Assembly (NCBI RefSeq): GCF_004349195.1 | Contig: NZ_SMLG01000002.1 | Coordinates: 62,001 to 126,000, forward strand | Direction: 5' to 3' | DNA: 64,000 bases | Origin: Flavobacterium rhamnosiphilum | Lineage (GTDB): Bacteria > Bacteroidota > Bacteroidia > Flavobacteriales > Flavobacteriaceae | Shown: one piece after another, positions 50,400 through 60,097 of the stretch | Layout of the letters: every line of letters starts with the position of its first letter | Position numbering within the stretch: the first letter of the stretch is position 1 | Made by a program: the position numbers and the translations under genes | The notes under the pieces: generated by a model | Databases searched by the model: none | Seen by the model: only the letters and a program-made list of their open reading frames with translations | What the model was told of the DNA's origin: nothing

Positions 50400-51786
50400 T
50401 TTGTTTGTCTTTAGATTCCTTTGCATTTTTCTTGTACCATTCTCTAAATGATTCCTCAGGTGGCGCAGGCATTTCTCTTTGTTTATACCAAGGATTAAGG
50501 CTATTATTGACCAAAATCGGTATGTTTTTCATCACAAATCGTCCTGCTTTTCCAGCAAAATCAAAAACCATAGGATTGGCCAAAACGGTTGCCATTCCTT
50601 TCATTGCGACCGTTTTCCCCAATGGAGTATGTCCTTCTTTTACCAATACCTGACGCCATTTATACAATTGATCGTGAATATCAATTTTTACTGGACAAAC
50701 ATTCGTGCAAGAACCGCAAAGGGTACTGGCAAAAGGCAAATCAGCATTTTTACTCATATCAAGATTCGGTGCCAATATCGAACCTATAGGTCCCGCCACC
50801 GCATTATGATAACTGTGACCTCCACTGCGTCTGTAAACCGGACAGGTATTCATACAGGCCCCGCAACGGATGCATTTCAATGAACTCCTGAAATCTTCTC
50901 TGCCTAATTGGGTCGTTCTGCCATTATCGACAATAACAATATGCATTTCTTTCCCATCTCTAGGCGTTTTAAAATGACTGGAAAAAGTGGTAATCGGTTG
51001 TCCCGTTGCACTTCTTGCCAATAATCGAAGGAAAACACTCAAATGTTTGCGCTGGGGAATTATTTTCTCAAAACCCATACAGGCAATATGTACATCAGCA
51101 AGGTGCACACCCATATCAGCATTCCCTTCATTGGTACAAACTACAATTTCACCCGTTTCAGCAATAGCAAAATTGACTCCCGTCAAAGCCACTTTTCTCG
51201 TCAGGAAAGCATCTCTTAAATGAAGACGTGCCGCTTCGGTTAAATATTGCGGATCATTATTTCCTTTTTCGGTTCCAAGATGCTCGTGAAAAGTTTCACT
51301 TACATCTTCTTTTTTAAGGTGAATCGCCGGTAAAACAATATGACTTGGCGGTTCTTTTCTAAACTGAACAATACGTTCTCCTAAATCTGAATCGATTACA
51401 TCAATTCCTTTTTCGAATAAATATTCATTCAAATGGCATTCTTCGGTGAGCATTGATTTAGACTTAACCATCTGCTTCACGCCATGTTTTTCCATTATAG
51501 AATGGACTATTTTATTGTGTTCATCGGCATCCGCAGCCCAATGAATAATAACTCCATTTTTCTGGGCATTCGATTCAAATTCAAGCAAATAATCATGGAT
51601 ATTCGAAAGCACATTATTCTTGATTTCTGAAGCCGTTTCTCTGAGTAATTCCCATTCCGGAATTTGAAAAGCCGCTTTATCTCGTTTTTCACGAACAAAC
51701 CAAAGCGTTTCATCATGCCAATCTACTCGTTTTACATCTTTATTAAAAATCGCTGCGGCTTCGCTATGTTCTAAATTATTTTTCAT
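50392..51786 (-). CDS. lutB: LutB-type iron-sulfur lactate utilisation protein
   Basis: The 464-residue protein has an N-terminal LUD domain and a ferredoxin-like part with two [4Fe-4S] motifs: CIRCGACMNTCPVYRRSGGH and CGSCTNVCPVKID. The DUF3390-type tail holds PAPPEESFREWYK. It forms the electron-transfer subunit of the LutABC complex for L-lactate oxidation. Its ATG overlaps the lutA stop by four bases and lutC overlaps its end, so lutABC is a tight operon. Confidence 0.94.
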   Translation of the reverse strand: MKNNLEHSEAAAIFNKDVKRVDWHDETLWFVREKRDKAAFQIPEWELLRETASEIKNNVLSNIHDYLLEFESNAQKNGVIIHWAADADEHNKIVHSIMEKHGVKQMVKSKSMLTEECHLNEYLFEKGIDVIDSDLGERIVQFRKEPPSHIVLPAIHLKKEDVSETFHEHLGTEKGNNDPQYLTEAARLHLRDAFLTRKVALTGVNFAIAETGEIVVCTNEGNADMGVHLADVHIACMGFEKIIPQRKHLSVFLRLLARSATGQPITTFSSHFKTPRDGKEMHIVIVDNGRTTQLGREDFRSSLKCIRCGACMNTCPVYRRSGGHSYHNAVAGPIGSILAPNLDMSKNADLPFASTLCGSCTNVCPVKIDIHDQLYKWRQVLVKEGHTPLGKTVAMKGMATVLANPMVFDFAGKAGRFVMKNIPILVNNSLNPWYKQREMPAPPEESFREWYKKNAKESKDKQNE

Positions 51787-52520
51787 ATAGTAGCGTTTAA
51801 TATTTCCGCAATGTGAATAATTTTTATCGGGCTTTTTTGTCTTTTCAAAATGCCTTCTAAGTGCATTAAACAGGACATATCGCCACCGGTAATGTATTCT
51901 ACCTGATGGTCTTCATGGTCTTTTATACGATCCTGTCCCATTTTTACAGAAATCGCTTCTTCGGTTACACAAAAAGTACCCCCGAATCCACAACATTCAT
52001 CTTTTCTGCTTAATGAAACCAGATTTATCCCTTTAATTTTGCTTAACAATTGTTCCGGCTTAGAGAAAAATGGCGCATTCAACTCAGTCATTTGCGAAAG
52101 CTTCAACCCACGTTGTCCATGGCAACTTTGATGCATCCCTACTTTGTGGGGAAAATTTCCGGGAATCATTTCGATTTTCAAAATATCGGTAATAAACTCG
52201 GTTAATTCAAAAACTCGCTTTCTCATTTGAGAAGCCAATGCTTCATTGTTTTCATCATGCAAATGTTCTTTGACATGCAATACACAACTTCCCGAAGGGC
52301 AAACTATATAATCAAACTCGGAAAAATTGGCAATAAAATTAGTATCACAACCTTTAGTCAGATGCTCATACCCGCTATTGGCCATGGGCTGTCCACAACA
52401 GGTTTGCTTTATTGGAAAACGAACATCACAGCCTAATTTCTGTAATAATTCATAGGTTGCAATAGCCACTTTTGGGTAAAATTGGTCCACATAACACGGT
52501 ATAAAAAGTCCAATTTTCAT
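51783..52520 (-). CDS. lutA: LutA-type Fe-S oxidoreductase
   Basis: The 245-residue protein carries two CCG-type cysteine clusters, KQTCCGQPMANSGY near 40-53 and RKDECCGFGGTFCV near 178-191. HQSCHGQRGLK and VCPSGSCVLHVKEHL also hold Cys residues of the site. This is LutA, a GlpC/heterodisulfide-reductase-like subunit for L-lactate oxidation. It follows the carbohydrate kinase gene with one base between, so it is part of the rhamnose operon. Confidence 0.94.
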   Translation of the reverse strand: MKIGLFIPCYVDQFYPKVAIATYELLQKLGCDVRFPIKQTCCGQPMANSGYEHLTKGCDTNFIANFSEFDYIVCPSGSCVLHVKEHLHDENNEALASQMRKRVFELTEFITDILKIEMIPGNFPHKVGMHQSCHGQRGLKLSQMTELNAPFFSKPEQLLSKIKGINLVSLSRKDECCGFGGTFCVTEEAISVKMGQDRIKDHEDHQVEYITGGDMSCLMHLEGILKRQKSPIKIIHIAEILNATI

Positions 52521-52521
52521 A

Positions 52522-53883
52522 TTAATGTTTGTAAAATTTTAAATCGATCAAATCATTTTGAATCGGTTTCGGGTTCCAATTTTTATGAATGGCCAATGCA
52601 GCACCTAAAGCACTGGCTTGTGCCATAGAAGCAGCATACACTTCCATTTCCGGGAAAGCTTCAGCCAGTAAATTCATAAAAATAGAGTTTTTACTAAAAC
52701 CACCATCCACAAATACTTTCTTAACAGGACTATTATGAATCACTAGGTTAGTTGAAAGTATTTGCTGTGCAACGATATCCAACATCAATTGATGATAGGT
52801 AATTTCGTAATTTTTAAAATCACTAAGATTTCTCTTTTCAAAAGGAGATTCTCGAAGAATTTTATATTTATCATCACTTGAAGAATATCTTTTAAGATTG
52901 ATTCCCCTCAATTTAGAAATGATGTTTTTGTCAAAAAGGATCTCTTTATAAGAATCTAATGGCACTCCAAAATGACTCGCTAACTTTTTGGTTTGCACTT
53001 CATGTTCATTACCGGCAAACAAACGAGCTGCCTTCACAGGCTTTTCTTTGTATTGCAAATAACACAAACAGTCGTATTGCATTTCATCAAAAGTCAATGG
53101 GGTATCATTGAAAGGATTCATCGAAATACTCCAGGTTCCAGTTGATAACAAAACGAAAGGCTCCGTAAAATTTATCATATATGGAATAATTGCTGAAGAA
53201 CTATCATGTAATCCTACTCCAACAGCAATATCTCCTATTATATTTATAGTATGTCCCGCATCATGAATACGCGGAATTTTATCCGCTATATTTTCTTTCT
53301 TAAGCCATTTGTGATACTTCGTCTTCTTGAAATTCCAAAGATTGGTATGACAACCGATACTTGTAATATCTGCAAAATATTTTCCCGTTAAAAGAGAACT
53401 TAAATATTGAGGCAAGTGCAAACAGTATTTCACTTTCGCAAATAATTCCGGATTTTCTTCTTTCAAACGGTAAATCTGCATTCCGGAATTTAAACTTCCT
53501 AAAACAGGAGAAGCAGTTTTTAGGGCAAACTTTTCTTCTCCTTTGTATTTGTCATAAAACTTCTTTTTTAGCGCTTCAGGATATGGTTTTAGATAATTAT
53601 ATAATGGTGTTAAAGAGTTACCTTCTTCATCCACATAAATAAAACTGGCTCCATAGGTGCTAAAATTTACCGCTTTTAAGATATATTCTTTTAATTCCTG
53701 CATTTCTGACAACCTAAAAACGATCCAGTTTCTGAGTTCTGCAATATCTTCGCAAGGGAAACCATCTTCATCCACTGTTTCAGGAAGATTCACTGATTTT
53801 TCCCAAACAATTTGATAGTTTTCATTAAACAGAAAGACTTTTTTGTTTGTTTTACCGATATCAAAAATCGCTGCTACATTCAT
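52522..53883 (-). CDS. rhaB: FGGY carbohydrate kinase, probable rhamnulokinase
   Basis: The 453-residue protein has the FGGY kinase fold: phosphate-1 loop AAIFDIGKTNKKVFLF (residues 4-19), substrate region NFSTYGASFIYVDEEGN, a LLSTGTWSISMNP motif and the adenosine site FVDGGFSKNSIFMNLL. ATP phosphorylates a ketose or ketopentose. Its place directly after the L-rhamnose isomerase gene (13 bases) makes L-rhamnulose the expected substrate, giving L-rhamnulose-1-phosphate. It is diverged from the E. coli RhaB, so L-fuculose or another 6-deoxyketose cannot be fully excluded. Confidence 0.85.
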   Translation of the reverse strand: MNVAAIFDIGKTNKKVFLFNENYQIVWEKSVNLPETVDEDGFPCEDIAELRNWIVFRLSEMQELKEYILKAVNFSTYGASFIYVDEEGNSLTPLYNYLKPYPEALKKKFYDKYKGEEKFALKTASPVLGSLNSGMQIYRLKEENPELFAKVKYCLHLPQYLSSLLTGKYFADITSIGCHTNLWNFKKTKYHKWLKKENIADKIPRIHDAGHTINIIGDIAVGVGLHDSSSAIIPYMINFTEPFVLLSTGTWSISMNPFNDTPLTFDEMQYDCLCYLQYKEKPVKAARLFAGNEHEVQTKKLASHFGVPLDSYKEILFDKNIISKLRGINLKRYSSSDDKYKILRESPFEKRNLSDFKNYEITYHQLMLDIVAQQILSTNLVIHNSPVKKVFVDGGFSKNSIFMNLLAEAFPEMEVYAASMAQASALGAALAIHKNWNPKPIQNDLIDLKFYKH

Positions 53884-53896
53884 TTTTGATTGGTTT

Positions 53897-55171
53897 TTAC
53901 AAGCCCGTTGCTACTGTTTTAAATCCTCTCTCGGTGATAAGACCCTTTCTTACTGCAAGATCACGGTATAATCCAACTGGATTTAATGCAGCTCCTGAGC
54001 GCAAACGTGCTTCGGCAACTAAGGCACGAACATCGGTACGGAAAGCATTTTGTAAAATCTCTTGCGACGTAACGACATCATTTTCATTTTGAGCAATTTC
54101 CAATGCTTTTCTGTCAACTGAAAGTGCTTGTGCATAAGCAACCATAATTCCTTCAACTGATTGTAATAAATCTTCCATCGGATCTTTTACGTTATGCGAA
54201 GCATCAATCATCCAGCCTAAATCTTTAGCGTGATTCATTCCTCTGGCATCCATTCCTTCTACCAATTCGTTGAAAATCAAAAATAATTGATATGGTTTTA
54301 ATGCACCAGCAGTCAAATCATCATCGCCATATTTCGAATCATTGAAGTGGAAACCACCTAATTTTTCTTCCATTAATAATAGAGAAACGATTTGCTCAAT
54401 ATTAGCATTTGGAAGATGGTGACCTAAATCAACTAAAGTGAAGGCCTTGCCTCCTAATTTTTTCACATAAGAATACGATTGTCCCCAATCGGCTACTGTG
54501 GTAGAATAAAAGTTAGGTTCAGCACATTTGTATTCTAAATACATTTTCCAGTTTGATGGTAATGCAGCATAAATTTCTTCTAAACTTTCCAGTGTATTTT
54601 GATATGCTTTACGAAAATTCAATTGTCCCGGAAAACAAGAACCATCGGCAAGCCAAACCGTTAATGATTCAGAACCTAAAGCAATTCCTTGTTGAATCAC
54701 TTCTATATTATGAGCAATAGCTTGTTTACGAACTGCTTTATTTACGTTTTGTAACGAGCCAAATTTATACGAATGTGCTTGACCAGCCTGATCTTGAAAC
54801 GTATTTGAATTAACCGCATCAAATTTTAAGTTGTGTTGTGCAGCTAAGTTTTTGATGGCTTGATAATCTGTTGGTATATCCCAAGGAATGTGTAATGATA
54901 TTGCACCAGAAGCATTGTTTAATGTATGTAACAAACCTACATCTTCAATTTTTTCTTCTAATGAACGTGGTTCTCCACCACCCGGAAAACGACCAAAACG
55001 AGTTCCTCCTGTTCCTAAAGCCCAAGATGGAATTGCTATTTGGAAATCAATTAATTTTTGGATAATATTTTCGGTTTCACCAATTTCTGACGCGGTGAAA
55101 ACCAATTTATTTTTATGAGATTTTATTAAATCTTCATTATGTGAGGCTATTTTGTTTGAATCAATTAACAT
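53897..55171 (-). CDS. rhaI: L-rhamnose isomerase (RhaI type)
   Basis: The 424-residue protein is a TIM-barrel sugar isomerase of the RhaI (Pseudomonas stutzeri/Gram-positive) type, different from E. coli RhaA. AIPSWALGTGGTRFGRFPGGGEPRSLEEKIEDVGLLH opens the barrel. Metal-binding and catalytic positions lie in YLEYKCAEPNFYSTTVADWGQSY, FTLVDLGHHLPNANIEQI and GGFHFNDSKYGDDDL, all family-typical. It converts L-rhamnose to L-rhamnulose in the cytosol with Mn or Co. The gene precedes the kinase by 13 bases and follows the fused aldolase gene after a 147-base spacer with a hairpin. Confidence 0.93.
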   Translation of the reverse strand: MLIDSNKIASHNEDLIKSHKNKLVFTASEIGETENIIQKLIDFQIAIPSWALGTGGTRFGRFPGGGEPRSLEEKIEDVGLLHTLNNASGAISLHIPWDIPTDYQAIKNLAAQHNLKFDAVNSNTFQDQAGQAHSYKFGSLQNVNKAVRKQAIAHNIEVIQQGIALGSESLTVWLADGSCFPGQLNFRKAYQNTLESLEEIYAALPSNWKMYLEYKCAEPNFYSTTVADWGQSYSYVKKLGGKAFTLVDLGHHLPNANIEQIVSLLLMEEKLGGFHFNDSKYGDDDLTAGALKPYQLFLIFNELVEGMDARGMNHAKDLGWMIDASHNVKDPMEDLLQSVEGIMVAYAQALSVDRKALEIAQNENDVVTSQEILQNAFRTDVRALVAEARLRSGAALNPVGLYRDLAVRKGLITERGFKTVATGL

Positions 55172-55267
55172 GATATTTTTTTATAAAGTTAAATAAAACT
55201 TATTTTAATATTTTTTACTGAAATTATGTTCTGAATTTTTTTTCCTTGTATTGTTTTATTTAAAAAA

Positions 55268-55297
55268 TTCTAACGCCCAAAGAATAGGACGTTAGAA
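55268..55297 (-). terminator. Intercistronic hairpin between rhaEW and rhaI
   Basis: The arms TTCTAACG (55268-55275) and CGTTAGAA (55290-55297) pair perfectly, extended inward by CC/GG. Read on the minus strand the hairpin is followed by ATTTTTTAA. It may be a partial terminator or a stability element that lowers expression of rhaI-kinase-lutABC relative to rhaT-rhaEW. Confidence 0.6.
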
Positions 55298-55318
55298 AAA
55301 CCAAACCAAAACCAAATT

Positions 55319-57454
55319 TTATCTATAAAAGCCCATGGCTACTCCGCCGTCAACATTCAAGGCATTTCCTGTTGATTTATTCAACAAGCCTCCTACAAAT
55401 GCAAAACAAGCATTGGCAATATCATCAGGCAATATAATTTCATTTAATAAAGTACGTTTTGCATAGTAAGCAGGTAATTCTGCTACTGTAACTCCATACG
55501 CTTTCGCACGACCTTCAGCCCAACCACCTGACCAAATATTAGAATCAGAAATAACAGCATCAGGATTTACGGTATTAACACGGATTTTATCACCACCTAA
55601 TTCGGCAGCCATTAAACGGGTTAAATGTGCTTGAGCTGCTTTTGCTGAGCCATAACCTGGGTTATTCGGTCCTGCAACTACTGCATTTTTGGATACGATG
55701 TTCACTAAATCACCACCAAATCCTTGTTTGCGCATTACTTCTATTCCGGCTTTAGAAACAATAAATTGTCCTTTTACCAAAATATCATATAATTTATCCC
55801 AGTCTTCTAAACTGTGTTCCGCAATAGATTTTGAGATACTGATTCCGGCGTTATTCACTACAATATCCACACCTCCAAATGCCAAACAAGCAGCATCTAA
55901 TGCTTTTTCTGTACTTTTCTCATCCGTTACATTTAATAAAGTACTTGAAACTGCATCTTTACCAAAAATTTTGATAAAATCATTTGTAGCTCCTTCTAAA
56001 CGTTCTACATTGATGTCATTGATAACGACACAAGCACCTTCTTCTGCAAATCTCTTCGCAATAGCTTTACCAATTCCACCTGCAGAACCTGTAATCAAAG
56101 CGATTCGTCCTGATAAGGCTTTTGGTTTTGGCATACGTTGTAATTTAGCTTCTTCAAGCAACCAATATTCAATATCAAAAGCTTCTTGACGAGGCAGCGC
56201 CGTGTATTCTGAAACTGCTTCAGCACCTTTCATCACGTTTACCGCATTGATGTAATATTCTGATGCCAAACGAGCCATTATTTTATCTTTTGCGAAAGTA
56301 AACATCCCAACTCCTGGATATAAAATCACCACAGGATTTGGATCACGCATCGCTGGTGAGTTTGATTTATTACAGGTATTGTAATATTCTGAATACATCG
56401 CACGATACGCTTCAAAAGCAGGAGTTAATTTTGCTTTAATCGCTTCTACATCTGATAAATCTTCATTTGGGTCTAAATCAAGAACCAAAGGACTGATTTT
56501 AGTACGCAAGAAATGGTCTGGACAAGAAGTACCCAATGGTGCCAATTTAACTAAATCATTCGAATTAATAAATTCCAAGACTCTGGCATCGTCCGTATAA
56601 TGACCTATCATTTTGCGCTCTGACGAACAGAAACCGCGTAATATCGGAGCTACTTTGGCAGCTTTCAACTGACGTGCTTCCAATGGAAGGCTTTCTATCT
56701 TTTGACTTCCAAAAACTGGACGGTTTTTACCGTAATTGCTTTCTAAATATTCGGCACATTTTTCGATTACTTCAAGTGTATTTACATAACTTTCATAAGA
56801 TGTGTCTCCCCAAGTAAATAAACCATGTGAACCCAACATTACTCCTTTTAATTTTTTACCACGAGACTCCGCTTCTTCTAAACAAGCGCGCATTTGTAAA
56901 CCCAAGTCGAAACCTGGACGTTGCCATCCCACCCAACCAATTTCTCCGTTGAATAATTCTTCCGTAATTTTAGCTCCATCTTTTGCGGCAGCAATAGCAA
57001 TAGCAGCATCCGGATGCAAGTGATCAATATGTTTGAAAGACAAGAAACCGTGTAAAGGTGTATCAATTGAAGGAGCTTTTGAACTTAAATCAAAAATACA
57101 ATGATTGAATAATTCCACCATTTCGTCTTCGAATTCGATGCCTTTGTAAACGTTTTCAAGATTGCGAAGTCTTTCTAAATAAAGTGCCGCACAACCTGAT
57201 TTTGTTAATGTTCCGATGTCGCCACCAGAACCTTTTATCCACATTATTTCAGAATCTTCTCCAGTTAATGGATCTTTATCTGTAATTTTTACGGACGTGT
57301 TTCCACCGCCATAATTTGTTAGTCTTAAATCGGCTCCTAATAAATTAGAACGATATATAAAAAGTGCCACTTCATCTCCTTCCAATTCTCTAGCTTTCGC
57401 ATCATTCCACAGGTAGCTTACGTGCTGAAAATTTATATTATTTATATTTGACAT
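55319..57454 (-). CDS. rhaEW: Fused L-rhamnulose-phosphate aldolase / L-lactaldehyde dehydrogenase
   Basis: The 711-residue protein joins a class II aldolase domain (about 1-400) with zinc His residues in DTPLHGFLSFKHIDHLHPD and GVMLGSHGLFTWGD, to a short-chain dehydrogenase domain (about 449-711). The latter has TGSAGGIGKAIAKRF, NNAGIS, Ser in VNIVSKNAVV and the catalytic Tyr-x-x-x-Lys in GYGSAKAAQAHLTRL. The aldolase splits L-rhamnulose-1-phosphate to DHAP and L-lactaldehyde; the dehydrogenase would oxidise the aldehyde to L-lactate. Fusion of this type is known as RhaEW. It lies 54 bases after rhaT. Confidence 0.92.
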   Translation of the reverse strand: MSNINNINFQHVSYLWNDAKARELEGDEVALFIYRSNLLGADLRLTNYGGGNTSVKITDKDPLTGEDSEIMWIKGSGGDIGTLTKSGCAALYLERLRNLENVYKGIEFEDEMVELFNHCIFDLSSKAPSIDTPLHGFLSFKHIDHLHPDAAIAIAAAKDGAKITEELFNGEIGWVGWQRPGFDLGLQMRACLEEAESRGKKLKGVMLGSHGLFTWGDTSYESYVNTLEVIEKCAEYLESNYGKNRPVFGSQKIESLPLEARQLKAAKVAPILRGFCSSERKMIGHYTDDARVLEFINSNDLVKLAPLGTSCPDHFLRTKISPLVLDLDPNEDLSDVEAIKAKLTPAFEAYRAMYSEYYNTCNKSNSPAMRDPNPVVILYPGVGMFTFAKDKIMARLASEYYINAVNVMKGAEAVSEYTALPRQEAFDIEYWLLEEAKLQRMPKPKALSGRIALITGSAGGIGKAIAKRFAEEGACVVINDINVERLEGATNDFIKIFGKDAVSSTLLNVTDEKSTEKALDAACLAFGGVDIVVNNAGISISKSIAEHSLEDWDKLYDILVKGQFIVSKAGIEVMRKQGFGGDLVNIVSKNAVVAGPNNPGYGSAKAAQAHLTRLMAAELGGDKIRVNTVNPDAVISDSNIWSGGWAEGRAKAYGVTVAELPAYYAKRTLLNEIILPDDIANACFAFVGGLLNKSTGNALNVDGGVAMGFYR

Positions 57455-57508
57455 AGTGTTTTATTAATTTATTTAAAAAAGAGTTTCAAATTTTTTTGAA
57501 ATATTATA

Positions 57509-58561
57509 TTAAAGAGAATTCCCAATTCCGACCAATACTATTGATAATAAAATCAGTCCAATTCCCCATAGAAATGTTCTAAACGTTTTTTGAGAAACAC
57601 CTGACCATTCTTTCAGATAAAATCCCCAAAAATTAGCTGTTAGAATAATGGTTGCCATGTGCAAAATCCAAGAACTGGCACCGTTACCCAATTTACTTTC
57701 GCCCATTCCATAAAAGAAAAATTGTAAAAACCACATCGTACCTGCAAGGGCAGAAAACAAGGTATTTTTAGCAATTGGAATTTTAGCATTCGCATAATCT
57801 CCAAAAGTTTTATTTTTAAAATTAAGGTACATACACCAAATAAAGTTAGAGGTAAGTCCTCCCCATAGTAGAACAATATAGGTCACATTATTCTGAAATA
57901 AAGGATTAGCCCCAAATTTAATTGCTTCCTCAGCCATTGGTTTTCCTGCTTCGATTCCGAAATTAAAGAATGAACTCAGAATTCCAGAGATAACCGCTAT
58001 GATAAGTCCTTTGACTAAACTAAAATCTTTATCGCTATTTTCCGGTCTGTCTTTAGAAAAATCAGCTTCTTTTAGCATTCCGGCTTTTCCTGAAATAGCA
58101 ATACCAATAAGACAAACCAAAACACCTAACAGAACCATTTGACCTCCGGAATTTGAAAGCATATCAGTAAAAGAAGTTTTACCTTCAACAGGGTAAAAAT
58201 TATAATAAACAGAAGGTACTAAAGCTCCAAAAGCCGAGCAAAACCCCAATACAATTGAGTTCCCCAATGACATTCCTAAATAACGAACAGCAAGACCATA
58301 GGTTAATCCGCCTATACCCCAAATTAATCCCATTGAATAAGTAAATGCTTTTATAGTAGGGGTCGCTGCACCAATAATTTCAACAAATCCGGGAATGGTT
58401 AAATAAGCCGCAATTGGCGGAACTATCAACCAAGAGAAAAATCCACCTACAATCCAGTAGCTTTCCCAAGCCCAATCTTTTACCTTTTTGAAAGGCATAT
58501 AAAAACTTCCTGAGGAAAAACCTCCTATTGAATGAAAAAGAATACCGAGAAGTGATTCCAT
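57509..58561 (-). CDS. rhaT: L-rhamnose-proton symporter
   Basis: The 350-residue membrane protein of about ten helices matches RhaT: LLGILFHSIGGFSSGSFYMPFKKVKDWAWESYWIVGG at the N-terminus is the family signature, and GLIWGIGGLTYGLAVRYLGMSLGNSIVLGF follows. It imports L-rhamnose across the inner membrane with a proton. It is the first gene of the rhamnose run in the direction of transcription. The 183-base region upstream (58562-58744) must hold the promoter and probably an operator, but I could not pick out a convincing TAnnTTTG box or a palindrome. No AraC- or DeoR-type regulator gene lies in the window. Confidence 0.94.
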   Translation of the reverse strand: MESLLGILFHSIGGFSSGSFYMPFKKVKDWAWESYWIVGGFFSWLIVPPIAAYLTIPGFVEIIGAATPTIKAFTYSMGLIWGIGGLTYGLAVRYLGMSLGNSIVLGFCSAFGALVPSVYYNFYPVEGKTSFTDMLSNSGGQMVLLGVLVCLIGIAISGKAGMLKEADFSKDRPENSDKDFSLVKGLIIAVISGILSSFFNFGIEAGKPMAEEAIKFGANPLFQNNVTYIVLLWGGLTSNFIWCMYLNFKNKTFGDYANAKIPIAKNTLFSALAGTMWFLQFFFYGMGESKLGNGASSWILHMATIILTANFWGFYLKEWSGVSQKTFRTFLWGIGLILLSIVLVGIGNSL

Positions 58562-58744
58562 GTTATATTTTAATTGGTGTTAGTGAATATGATCTTGTAA
58601 AATAAAAGAATATCTAAAACAAAACTGTCCTATACAATCCTTATAAAAATACCTTTTTTATTTTTTTTTTAATAATTCGAGTACTCTAGATTTAAACAAG
58701 AGCATCATTGTCATTTACCTTAGTTCTAATCTTTAAACTTGTTT

Positions 58745-60061
58745 TTAAAGTGTTGCGAAAAAAAGAACCATTAACTTAAAATAGTCATCAAATTCAGTTA
58801 AAGGCAACGTCTCTGGCTTATCATAAATATCGTGGTATGCTTTAATTCCTCCTTGGGTATAAATATAAAAGCTAGGCACTCCTTTTTCATAAAAAGGATG
58901 GTGATCGCTTCTGTTCAATTCGCCGCGAATATCTACTTTGGGAAGAAGATTATGTTCTTGATTTAATTTGACCAAAGCATCAAATTTAGATCTAAAAACG
59001 GTTCCATTTACCACCCTAATACCCTCTTCTCCAGTACCCGCCAAATCAAAATTATTTAAAAATTTAATTTTTTTTAGATCAATAAGTGGATTTTTGACAA
59101 ATGCACGTGAGCCCAAAAGCCCTATTTCCTCACCACTAAAAGCAATAAAAACCATATTATATTTAGGCTGGTTTTTAGAACAATAACGAGCTAAATTTAG
59201 CATAAAAGCAGTTCCGCTTGCATTATCATTAGCACCTAGAAAATAGGAATCTTTACCCATCATCCCAAGATGATCATAGTGAGCTGAAACAACAAGCAAC
59301 GAGTCCGTATTCGAGCTCCCTTTAATCATTCCAATCACATTCCTTGTTGTATATTCAGGAACAAATTTGCTTTCAATACTAACGTCAATACTTGTAATGT
59401 CCGAAGAATTAAAATCCTTTCTATTGATGGTTATAACAGGTCTGGTCGTTTGATAGGTCAATGTTCTCCATGTCAGTTTAAGATCATTGTATTCAATAAA
59501 TCCTTTAAATTTTAATTTAAAATCCTCTTTTAAAGAAGTAATATTAGCTTCAATCCTGTTTTTTTCTTCTTTCGTTTCTTCAGAATTAGGACGAGAATCT
59601 AACAAGATAAAGCAGTCTGCTGCTTTATCTATAAGAACTCTAAATTTAGCTTCGGTATCGATGTCTTTTCGAGATACAGAGATCACTTTGTATTTTCCTT
59701 TTATTGAAGGACTTGTAGTTACAACTAAATAATCCTCACCCGGAGTTAAAACCAAGTCATTAAGTTTTACATATATTTTTCCAGGAAAAGTATTTACTGA
59801 AAGATTAAAATCTTGAAAATAAGATCCTTTATTTATAGGCTGCAAACCAAATTTTTTAAACTCATTTGCAATAAAAGATGAAGCACGCTTGTCCCCATTA
59901 TGAACATAACCTCTGCCTTTAAATTCAGTAGATGCTAATTTTTTTATAACACTTTTGGCATAGCTTATATCTTGAGAATAACTACCAAAAGACGTTGCCA
60001 ATAATGCTGTTATAAACAACATTTGCATTGCATTTTTTAAAGAAAATTTTAATATATTCAT
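58745..60061 (-). CDS. M28 family metallopeptidase
   Basis: The 438-residue protein has a signal sequence (about 1-29; FGSYSQ). An M28 zinc aminopeptidase domain shows the metal ligands VVSAHYDHLGMMG (His, Asp), LGANDNASGTAFML (Asp), FIAFSGEEIGLLGSRAF (Glu-Glu) and LNRSDHHPFYEKGVP (His). It lacks a clear PA insert but has a 90-residue strand-rich segment before the core. It should cleave amino acids from peptides in the periplasm or outside the cell. It follows the CocE-type hydrolase gene by 36 bases and may be cotranscribed with it and the GH92 gene. Confidence 0.93.
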   Translation of the reverse strand: MNILKFSLKNAMQMLFITALLATSFGSYSQDISYAKSVIKKLASTEFKGRGYVHNGDKRASSFIANEFKKFGLQPINKGSYFQDFNLSVNTFPGKIYVKLNDLVLTPGEDYLVVTTSPSIKGKYKVISVSRKDIDTEAKFRVLIDKAADCFILLDSRPNSEETKEEKNRIEANITSLKEDFKLKFKGFIEYNDLKLTWRTLTYQTTRPVITINRKDFNSSDITSIDVSIESKFVPEYTTRNVIGMIKGSSNTDSLLVVSAHYDHLGMMGKDSYFLGANDNASGTAFMLNLARYCSKNQPKYNMVFIAFSGEEIGLLGSRAFVKNPLIDLKKIKFLNNFDLAGTGEEGIRVVNGTVFRSKFDALVKLNQEHNLLPKVDIRGELNRSDHHPFYEKGVPSFYIYTQGGIKAYHDIYDKPETLPLTEFDDYFKLMVLFFATL

Positions 60062-60097
60062 TTGTATAAATTAATTCGTTTTTTATCTGTTTATTTA

